Positions 12,561 through 21,200 of a DNA stretch of 64,000 nucleotides are shown in pieces. The translations under genes were made by a program, and so were the position numbers. Under the pieces are notes generated by a model. The model was given only the letters and a program-made list of their open reading frames with translations, made no database searches and was not told the origin of the DNA. This DNA is from Viscum album (lineage: Eukaryota > Streptophyta > Magnoliopsida > Santalales > Viscaceae), in the NCBI GenBank assembly GCA_963277665.1, contig OY728120.1, forward strand, positions 943,317,195 through 943,381,194, in the 5' to 3' direction. Positions within the stretch are counted from its first letter, which is position 1. Each line of letters begins with the position of its first letter.

Positions 12561-12934
12561 CGTCCATCATGACGCTAAACTGCACTACGTCCGAGCTACA
12601 AGACGTTAAACTATTCAGCATTCGTCCTGCATGACGCTAAACTGCACCACGTCCTGCACGACGTTAAACTGTATACGTCCAGGCTGCACGACGTTAAACT
12701 GCCTAGCCCCCATCGTCCGCGCTGCAAGACGTTAAACTGCCAAGTGTTTCGTCCTCAACACACGACGTTAAACTGTACTTCGTCCGACAAGACGTTAAAC
12801 CGTCCGCTTCGTCCTCAACACACGACGTTAAACTGTACTTCGTCCGGCAAGACGTTAAACCGTCCGCTTCGTCCTCAACACATGACGTTAAACTGTACTT
12901 CGTCTGGCAAGATGCTAAACCGTCCGCTTCGTCC
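12561..12934 (+). repeat. GACGTTAAACTG array in the 5' LTR (about 12 units)
   Basis: Twelve copies of GACG(T/C)TAAACTG or near variants, spaced 26-39 bases apart and linked by CGTCC- and CTGCA-rich spacers. The last copies (12,744-12,934) form a near-perfect higher-order repeat of about 60 bases. Isolated units follow at 13,495, 13,611 and 13,884. Each unit with the preceding CAT or CAC contains TGACG or CGACG, a bZIP-type core. Function unknown. Confidence 0.85.
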
Positions 12935-13250
12935 GATCCCTTGCTCTGCACGCAGGGTCTCCCCCCGGTTTGGACGTGGCCCCCACCCGCTCGTCTCTGC
13001 AGGGATGTCGGGATTGTCCTGCTTTTGGGACGATTTAATGGGAGTGGCTTTTCCCTACGGGGGCAGGGTATTACAAACCCCTAGTTTCTCGTAGGAGGCT
13101 GCACATGTGTATCTCCATTGCGCCTCCCCACTGCCGAAGCCAGTAGAGGGTGTGACTGGGATCGAGGTGTCTCCTACTTTCGGTCCAAGTCCCTTCCAAC
13201 TGAGTTTTGCCGCATCCGGGCCGCCTCAAGTGCGTAAGTCCTGACAGAAT

Positions 13251-13296
13251 GAACTACGTGGACTTTGATCCCTGTCTTCTAAACAGGGTACGTAGG
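13251..13296 (+). ncRNA. Hairpin module, copy 1 (5' LTR)
   Basis: Outer arms CTACGT and ACGTAG enclose an inner stem CCCTGT/ACAGGG with a short loop. The fold is the same as in the other copies but the inner stem sequence differs. It would form in the RNA of the element. Confidence 0.6.
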
Positions 13297-13630
13297 AAGC
13301 CTTCTTGAGGTCCAAGCCCGCCACCTGGTCGTCCCGGTCGTATTTACGTCGGTTCGTCCATCAGTGGACCCCTCCAGGGTTCACGCTTGCGTCGATTCGC
13401 CTATGAATCCGCCCCTGTGGGAGACTGCCCGTGTGTATCTCCACTGTGCCTCCCCACAGCCCCTTTTCCCATTTCTCCTTTTATCGTCCAGCATGACGTG
13501 AAACTGTGATCCACCCGGCCGTTCCACCCCCCTCTGTGCGAGGTGGTTCAGTTCAATCCTCCGCCCGGCGGCCTAGACCTCTTCGTGAGTCGGCTTGCCG
13601 ACGTCCAGCATGACGTTAAACTGTATACCC

Positions 13631-13673
13631 GAACTACGTTGACATTGATCCATGCTAACGCGCGGTACGTAGG
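13631..13673 (+). ncRNA. Hairpin module, copy 2 (5' LTR)
   Basis: Same outer arms CTACGT/ACGTAG. The inner stem CCATGC/GCGCGG has one A-C mismatch that the 3' LTR copy (CCGTGC/GCGCGG) does not have. Confidence 0.5.
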
Positions 13674-14447
13674 AAGCCTCTACGGGGTCCAAGCTCTTCA
13701 CTCCATCATCCATCCTGATCCTTACCCGGGCCGCCACATCCCGGTGGGGTCATGCCACTTCACTCCACTCCACATCATTTGGGAAGCCGCCCATGTGCTG
13801 GCCCCAGCGTCGGAGGTTCCCCGCAAGGGGTTCTGTCATCCGATCCACTTTTCGTGTTGATCGGTCCGATGCCGTCCCCGCTGGACGTTAAACTCGCGGC
13901 ATACCCCGTGTTAAACATGGGAAGCTGAGGAAAACCTCAGGTGGCACAGTTCCCCGCACCTAGTACGGGATGCCTCAGGCCATCATGCCTTCGAGAAGCC
14001 CTATTAGGGACGGAAGACAGACATGCAGAGCCGCAGTGCTACGACACGCCCCCAGCACCCAGAGCCACCCGGCCTTCTCACCGCAGGTTGCTGCCCCGCC
14101 CAGACTCCTTGGAGCGTCCGGGCGGAAGCAGCGTAATTAACCGGTGTCCATGAAGATATGGCGCCGGGAACGAGATTCACGAACATTATTAAGTCTATGA
14201 GGGAGACCCGGATTAGGCGACGAGTTCCGAGGAGACGTCCAAGGAAGGAGGAGCCGACATCCCATCATCCCGGTTTCGATCAAGGAGCAGACTCCCCAGA
14301 ATAAGGGACGAATGCCGCCCGCCCTTGGAAAGCGGGACTGCGGGACCACAAGCCGCGCGCCCATACCCTCGGGTTGACGGGTGCACGCGCGAACGCGTCC
14401 TGGCGGAACAGCGTAACCCGACGCACATCCGCACCGAAACAGAAAAA

Positions 14448-14467
14448 TGGTGAACCCGACGTGAATC
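14448..14467 (+). other. Primer-binding site of element C, complementary to tRNA-Trp
   Basis: Six bases after the LTR comes TGGTGAACCCGACGTGAATC. From memory this is the exact complement of the last 20 bases of plant cytosolic tRNA-Trp(CCA). The match stops after 20 bases, a usual PBS length. This identifies the minus-strand primer of the element. Initiator Met is the more common primer in plant LTR elements. Confidence 0.8.
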
Positions 14468-14697
14468 TCTTCTCCTCGATACGAAGACCGATGGCTTTCA
14501 GAGGTGTTGGAAGACCGGCGTGTTGCCCGGCCAAGCATTCAGTCTTACCCGCCAGGGGCTGGGGAAGTGAAATCGGGCACTCCGTCTCGCAACGTCGAGG
14601 GCCTGGGTTCCCCCCACGGAAGGCGTCGTGGCACTAATGGTTGGTTGTCGATTCCTTTTTCCTGTCATTGTTAATGGGTCATTCTCCCTGCTTTCAG

Positions 14698-16747
14698 AAA
14701 TCAGGTCGCCCGATCCAGTGCCCGATCGCCACCCGCCCACTGGCGCAGGGACAGGGGAAACACCGACGCGGCTCCTCCGCGTGGTCCCGCCCGTTCCACA
14801 GCCGTCCCAGCAGCCGCAATTGCGGGACGACCACGCCCTCTCTCCCCCTCGGAGGTCATCCAGAGAAGGGTGATCAACACCCTGGTGCGGAGATTCGAGG
14901 AAGAGGGAGTCATCCCCACTAGGGAAATGGCTCGCCTAGACCTTGAGGAGGCTGCGCCTCGCCACCACCGCCGCCCCCGAGGGCCGCGCAGGGAGGCACC
15001 GCTGCCTACCTCAACGTCCAACCGCTTCGGGAGCTTATCCCCGGAGCGCTCTGACAGTTCCCTTCCCTACGCGGATGAGGTGGAAGAGGCCCGAGATCAT
15101 CCTATCCGGGATTCGCTCCAGGGATCTACGGTAAGGACTCCCGCCAGGCCACGGCGACACCGCCGCCAGGCCTCTCCAGTCGAAGAGCGGGCTCTCCACC
15201 TGCCCGCGCCGCTCATCCCGACTCGTCTGTCTCGACGCCAACGTCGGGCACGAGTGGAAGAGGATGCCCACCTTGGGGCTCTAGCAACAGCGGCCGCATT
15301 GGCCCAAGCCACTGCTGGCTCCAGTCGCCAGGCCTCTGCGCATCCTGAGCAGGGTAACTCCTATGCCCGACCTGGATCGAGGCCCCGACCGCCCCAAAGG
15401 CAGGTTGGGTCAACTCTCCCGGTTGCTGGCACTAGCAGTAGCCACCGCGGACCACCTCGCGGTAGCGCTATTCACCGGCAGGATCTACTCTGTGTGGCCG
15501 ATCCAGGAGGCATGGGTCATCCCACCTTCCGATCCCGGCCCGGAGTCCTGCCCGGAATCATCTCTCCCCGCGTCCCCTTTGATATCTGTCCCGGTGCCCC
15601 TCGCACCCTGGTTCCCAGTCCTCTTGGCCCCAGCACCAGTGCGGCCGGAAGACGCCAGGACAGAGATCAGCCCTGCCCCGAAGAACCACCCAGGGGCAGG
15701 AAGGCAAGGCGTCGACGCCGAGGGAAGAATGTTACGGAATTCCGGACAGAGATCCGACCGGTTTGCTTCTCTGACTCAGAGGCGGAGTACGATTCGGCGA
15801 CAGAGCACCTTCCCCAATCCCGCCAGTCAAGGCCAGGGGTAGGAATGCGGCACGTCAGCCTCGTGCTCCCCGAGAGCGAGATCGATGTGATCCCCGCTTC
15901 TCTCCGAAGGTATATCCGGAGTAACGAGGGCCTGGTAGACCCCCAAGAATCAAGCTTGCGGTTGGTACCGGCCCCTCCGGAAGTGCCTTCCGTCTCGATC
16001 GGAGAAGCCGGAGACTTTTTCTGGGGACCGACGGTCGAACCACGATCTAGTGCACCCTCGGCGAGCACGGATGCTACGGCAGGATGTTCGCTCGCCGGCC
16101 CGTCCTATCGTGATGTGGTAGCCAGGGCACCGCCACCCTCAGAGGGCGGCCCGGGATATGGAGGCCAATCGGCCTGTTCGCCGTATTCACCGCCGGCCAG
16201 CCCGTCGGCCCGGCGGCCCGCCTCGGCACCACTACCAGTTCCCCGTCCGTTCCCAGCCATGGAAGAGGACCAAGGAGATCTGGGTCCCGAGTTTGAGTCG
16301 TGGAGCTTCTGGACCGTCCTTGCAGAGGGCCACTTCCCTGAGAAGTTTTGGCCAGTCGCAGGACCGGGCTTTGATGCACCCGAATCGCTCACCCCGGATG
16401 AGTTCGAATGCTTCCGCCGAACTCTCCGGGAGACTCGCTCCTGTCTTCACCGCCTACAAATGCCATACCCCGGGAGTCAAGCGCACCTGGAGGATATTGG
16501 TGAGCAGTGCCGTCAAATTGACCTGGCCATGCTCCCCGCGGTTCGGCACCCCGGGTCATTTGAGCACCACGAGGCCCTCCAACAACGATGCGTTGAGTGC
16601 TTTCAAGTACTCCGCAAAGTTATCGAGGAAGCCACTCCCCACGTGTATATTCGTGGATGGGGGCAGTACGCTGCCCTACGCTTCAGTGTGATTCGCCGAC
16701 AGCCCGATTCGCTGGGTGGCCCTGAGGGTATATCCCCAGGGACATAA
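14698..16747 (+). CDS. ORF1, extra protein upstream of gag (Tat/Ogre-type), function unknown
   Basis: A long open frame from just before 14,698 to TAA at 16,745. It has no ATG until 14,927, so either translation starts there (607 codons) or, as I favour, it starts at the LTR ATG 12,047 and is spliced in (687 residues). The protein is rich in Pro, Arg, Ser and Gly over its first two thirds and looks disordered, with basic clusters such as RGRKARRRRRGK at about 15,690-15,725. The last 170 residues (from about 16,260) look folded, with Trp/Phe-rich FESWSFWTVLAEGHFPEKFW and a helical HLEDIGEQCRQIDLAM stretch. An ORF between the leader and gag is typical of Tat and Ogre elements, but I recognise no domain. 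It stops nine bases before the gag ATG and shares its frame. Confidence 0.75.
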
Positions 16748-16756
16748 ACAGTCAAT

Positions 16757-18202
16757 ATGGCTGACCTGTCGGGAGAGGGGAACGACTTGGAACTTCTCGA
16801 CGGGGGATTCCCCCCCGAAGACAAGCCGTCGTCAGATCCATCAGTGAGAGTTACTCGTCATCAGAGAAACCTCCTGGGGCTCCCCGCACCCACTGAAGCA
16901 CTGATGTTGAGCCGAAACGTCAGCAAAGGAAAAGAGCACAGAGAGGCTATAAAGCCCGCCGACCCATCTGCCTCCATGCAGAGGGCAGAGGAGGATCCCG
17001 AGAAGGCTACGCTACGTCAGCAGCTCGCCGAACAGAAGAAGCTGGTTGACCAGCTCCTCGCCGAGCGCGCTGCAGAACGGCGGCCTGACTACGGTGATCC
17101 TAGGCCAGGACAGCAGGGACCGGAACAACCGCTCCTCGACGAGACTCTCCCGGGCAACCGTGATTACGCCGTGTTCACCGACAGGAGAGAGGCCATTGCC
17201 TATGGCAAGAGGGCGTGGTATGTTTCGCCACACCCTCCCGAGCGGCGTGACTACCTGAGAGATCCCGCTTGGATTCCTCCCGCTGCCCCAAGGGCCGCTC
17301 CGCCCGCCATCCCACGAGCTGCCGAGTTCGACGACCCGGTCGACGACCCGATTGAAGGGCCATGCAATGCGCTCGTGGTTAGAGATCCTCTCCAGGACTG
17401 GAACCCATGTCCGGACGATCCGATGGCGGCACTTATTGCCCGCTTGGAAGCCTTGGAGACTCGGCAGGTGGCGATCCCACCGGACAGCAAGCCCTACCCA
17501 GCATGGGTGGATGACATGCCGGCGCCTCCGGGATTCGGGAATCCCACTTTTGCCCCCTTCAACGGGACTGGAGATCCGCCACAGCATTTAGCCCACTTCA
17601 ACTCGAGGTTCGGGCCTATGTTGGGGACTCTGGCGCAGCAGGAGGCCGCTAAGCTTCGCTGCTTTGTTCAGACACTGGAAGGGCCAGCATTTGTCTGGTA
17701 CAGCCAGCTCCCCGTCGGGTCGGTAACCAGCTGGGAGGACCTCCGTAGACAGTTCCTCTACCAGTTCAGTTCCACGACCTGGAAGACAAGTATCGCAGAC
17801 CTCTTCAAGTGCAAGCAGAGGCCTGATGAGCGAGTCGCGGACTTCGTCGCCCGATGGAAGGGTCTCACGTATTCCCTTGACATGCCATTGACTAAGGAGC
17901 AGTTGCTGACAATGTGCGTCGGGAACGTCAAGACCGAGCTGGTCCCTTCCCTGATCACTCAAAATAACCCCGGAGGGTTCAGGGACTTCTCAGACAAAGC
18001 TCAACGTCTTGAGGAAGCCCTGCAACAGGCCAGCCAGGCACACCCGCTGCCTCCTATGATTCCTGCAAGGAGAGTCAGCAGGGCTGAGCCCGCTGCTGTT
18101 GCCCAGATAGAGGCCCCCAGGCCATTGGAGCTGCTGCCGGCGAGGCCAGCTCCACAGCCTCACAGGAATCCGCCTCCACGGGCTCAGTTCCCGGCCCAGT
18201 AG
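16757..18202 (+). CDS. gag: Gag (capsid region) of element C
   Basis: Starts at ATG in the context CAATATGGC, in the same frame as ORF1. A helical charged segment at residues 75-100 (LRQQLAEQKKLVDQLLAERAA) may be a short coiled coil. Residues about 267-415 form the retrotransposon Gag domain (FNGTGDPPQHLAHF, then FVWYSQLPVGSVTSWEDLRR, then DERVADFVARWKGLTY), which builds the virus-like particle in the cytoplasm. The end is Pro/Gln-rich. TAG at 18,200-18,202 stops it before the zinc-knuckle-like motif, which lies 260 bases further on in the same frame. A normal Gag should include that motif, so the stop is either decay in a CAG context or a readthrough site. Confidence 0.9.
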   Translation: MADLSGEGNDLELLDGGFPPEDKPSSDPSVRVTRHQRNLLGLPAPTEALMLSRNVSKGKEHREAIKPADPSASMQRAEEDPEKATLRQQLAEQKKLVDQLLAERAAERRPDYGDPRPGQQGPEQPLLDETLPGNRDYAVFTDRREAIAYGKRAWYVSPHPPERRDYLRDPAWIPPAAPRAAPPAIPRAAEFDDPVDDPIEGPCNALVVRDPLQDWNPCPDDPMAALIARLEALETRQVAIPPDSKPYPAWVDDMPAPPGFGNPTFAPFNGTGDPPQHLAHFNSRFGPMLGTLAQQEAAKLRCFVQTLEGPAFVWYSQLPVGSVTSWEDLRRQFLYQFSSTTWKTSIADLFKCKQRPDERVADFVARWKGLTYSLDMPLTKEQLLTMCVGNVKTELVPSLITQNNPGGFRDFSDKAQRLEEALQQASQAHPLPPMIPARRVSRAEPAAVAQIEAPRPLELLPARPAPQPHRNPPPRAQFPAQ

Positions 18203-21200
18203 CGGCAGCCTCAGAACCGGCCGGCCCCTCCGCGTAATGTACCGCCGCAACCCAGGCGAGATAATCAGGGTCCACCTCCTCGGCAGGCCCCTCCAGCCCC
18301 TCGTCAAGACCACGCTCCCAGGGGCTCACGACACCTGACTTACTCATTCCATGAGGATCAGGTCCCCGGTTATTTCCGGAGCGCCCTGGAGCAGAGGATT
18401 GTGCGACTGCCTGAGTGTTGGAAGCCAGAGGAGGTACATCTTACGAATAACCCCCGCTACTGCCCCTACCATCGGGCCCTGGGGCACACCATCCAGCGGT
18501 GCTATGTGTTTAAGGATTGGCTCCAAGACCAGATTAACAACAATGTAATCAGGTTGGGCCCAGCTCCAGCACAAGTGGCGGGCGTGTTCGTGGGATCAGA
18601 TGACGATAGTGGCAACGAGGACGAATGGCAGCTGGTCTCCAACCGCGGATCCCAGAAGTATAATAACTGGATGGCCCGTAAGACGACCGTTCGCGCCCAT
18701 GGAATCATCCGTGCGCATTTGAATCAGCCTGAGCCCCCAGAATCCGCGGGTGCTGTTTCGGCATCGTCGTCCCAGCCTGCCTCTTCCAAGAGGAGCAAAC
18801 GGCGGCAGCGCAAGAAGGAAGAGCACGCCCCGCCGGTTCCGCCACTATCCCGCACTCTCGGCGATTTCATGCCCCCGGAGATGGGGGTCCCTCCTCGGAT
18901 CCGCCCGGTGATGGATGATTCGTCCGATGACGGTATTGGGTATGCTTCGGTTAATACCGTCGAGCTGGTAAATCCCTTTTCGGTTCCCGACGTTGAAGAA
19001 CACCAGGTGGACCTCCCTAGTGTCCCCGGTCGTCGCTACCGTCGGAAGAACCGCAGCAACAGGAGTCGCCGGGGCACAGCCGTTGGTACCTCCAGCCAGG
19101 CCGTGCACGCCACCGAGACTAGGCAGCAGGCTCAAAACCGAGCTCAGCGCGCGCAGCCCCCCCATCCGGGGATGACGGATTCGCCTCCGCCACTGTTTGT
19201 GGTGTGGGACCAGGCAGAACCGCCTCAGCCGCGTCGCGACCAGCTCCACCCTACCACATGTCCATCCCGGCCTCCTGACTCCAGTACGGTGACCATTTCC
19301 CGGACTGCGACCAGTGAACAGCGAGATGCGCCAAGTACCAGCCGGCCGCCGATCCAACCGGCAAGGCCCGTCATGCCACCAACCGCAGAGCAACCTCCTG
19401 CAACCCGGGGCTCGCGCTTGGCCAAAAAGTATGATGACCTGAAGAACTTGGCCGACATCCCAGCAAGGCTCTCCATCCTTGAGGCTCTGCGCATGTCATC
19501 TGAGATGCGCGAGGCACTCGCTGAAGCCCTGAAAAGCCCCCTCCAGTTTGAGACAGAGGTTGCGGCTGCAGAGGCCTTTCACGCCGAAACGATCGAGGAC
19601 GCCGAATGTCAGGAAGTTATCTCGTTCTCTGGTAAGGATGAAGACCCTCCTATACAGGGACACATTCGTCCGCTGTATGTCACTGGCCAGTTCAATGGCC
19701 TTGAAGTCCGGCGCTGTCTTGTCGACACGGGGTCCGGGATTAACCTGATTCCAACTCGGACGCTCCGGAGATTGGGGTTGTCTGAGGATGACTTGATTCC
19801 CTCCGACCTCAGGATCCAGGGGTACGATCGCACCGAGAAAACCCCGGTCGGCAAGATACGTTTGAAGACCCAGTTCGGTGACTTGGTTGCCAACACCGAA
19901 TTCATGGTAGTCTCTCAGGACACCGCGTACAACGCATTGATGGGCAGGCCATGGCTCCATCTTCACGCGGCGGTTCCCTCGTCATACCACCAATGCCTCA
20001 AATACTCCCTTAATGGTCGAGTGGGCGTGCTTCAAGGAGATGCCTCTCCTTTTGCCTCGTGTGAAGCCCGCTATCTGGACGCGGACTATTACAAGAGGAA
20101 GGATAAGCAGATCCTGGCAGGTGAGGTTGAGCCTGTCGCTGTTGCAAGTGATCCCTGGGCAAGTCTGGATGACGCTTACGTCCTCCCGATTCAACGGTTG
20201 GACGTCGCCATGGTCTTGACGGTCCGTGAGTCTCCTGATGAGATGGCCGCGACCGCCCGCGCCAGCACCAGTGGCCCAGCAGGATCTGGTAGCCCCAATG
20301 CAGTTTCCAACGCAGTCTCTCCAGTGGACGATCCCTCCCCGAGCGGAGAGGACGTGGAAGATGCACCCCCAGCCTTTGAGGAGGGCGTCCCCGCCACGGT
20401 CGATGAGTTAATACAGGTGAACCTTGGAACCGAGGCCGATCCAAGACCCACATTGGTTAGTGCCGCCATGCCCTCTGAGGAGCGGCAGCAGTACGTGGAC
20501 TTTCTCAGGAAGCACCGTGATGTATTCGCTTGGGGCTATGACGAGATGCCGGGGCTGGATCCTCAGGTAGCCGTCCACCGCCTTGGTCTCCCGGCGAACC
20601 ATCGCGGGTTCAAGCAGCCTCCCAGGAAGATGCACCCATCCCACGGTGCCATGGTTGAGGCCGAAGTTGACAAGCTTATCAAAGCCAACTTCGTGAGGGA
20701 AGTTCAGTACCCCAAATGGCTGGCCAACATTGTGCCGGTCAGGAAGAAGAACGGGCAGATCAGAGTCTGCATCGACTTCCGCGATCTCAACCGCCACTGT
20801 CCGAAGGATGATTTTCCCCTTCCAGTGACAGAGCTGTTGATTGATGCCACGACAGGGTTCCAAGCCCTCTCCTTCATGGATGGATACTCCGGATACAACC
20901 AAATTCGGATGGCCCCTGAGGATGAGGAGTTCACTGCCTTCAGGGCCCCCCTAGGTACCTTTTGCTACCGGGTCATGCCCTTCGGCCTGAAGAATGCAGG
21001 TGCCACCTATCAACGGGCGATGCACCGCATATTCAAGCCAATCCTCGGCACACTGGTGGAATGCTACGTCGACGACTTGGTTGTCAAATCGCGCCAGCGT
21101 CAGGACCATCTCAAAGATCTTGAGAAAGTGTTCAGCTTCCTCCGGTCTCGATGCCTGAAGATGAACCCGTTGAAGTGTGTCTTTGGGGTCACCTCCGGAA

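Larger units (their letters stand above)
11706..14441 (+). repeat. 5' LTR of element C (2,736 bp)
   Basis: Begins TGTAGACGCC and ends CCGAAACA. Compared by eye with the 3' LTR it shows about 50 differences, mostly C/T and G/A changes plus a few one- or two-base indels. In order it holds a GC-rich U3 with many GCGCGCAA words, a TATA box, a candidate ATG and splice donor, a GACGTTAAACTG array, two hairpin modules and a U5 end. Several open frames occur on both strands because the LTR is GC-rich with few stops. They show no family similarity and overlap each other, so I do not call them genes. Confidence 0.95.
12061..14697 (+). other. Candidate intron spanning most of the LTR and the leader
   Basis: Donor CAG/GTAACC at 12,060/12,061. 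Acceptor TTCTCCCTGCTTTCAG ending at 14,697, with a pyrimidine tract and a CTAAT branch-point-like word near 14,635. The intron would be 2,637 nt and contain the PBS. The last stop of the ORF1 frame (TAA, 14,672-14,674) lies 23 bases before the acceptor, so the frame opens just where the exon would begin. The same donor is present in the 3' LTR (32,214/32,215) and could splice read-out transcripts into flanking DNA. Not proven. Confidence 0.45.

Noticed and set aside
11819..12572. Overlapping ORFs of 78-137 codons on both strands in the 5' LTR (and again at 31,919-32,728)
   Set aside because: GC-rich sequence with few stops. The frames overlap on both strands, have low-complexity Arg/Ala/Pro composition and match no family.
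12561..12934. Regular short repeats that could suggest a CRISPR-like array
   Set aside because: Spacing varies, the spacers are themselves repeated, there are no cas genes and the DNA is a plant LTR.
14137..14740. Open frames of 80-133 codons at the LTR end and leader
   Set aside because: They cross the LTR boundary and the PBS, lack domains, and lie in the candidate intron.
18401..18403. GTG as the start of pol
   Set aside because: Plant translation would not normally start there. The frame is open from the TAG at 18,200, so this is a continuation of gag-pol.
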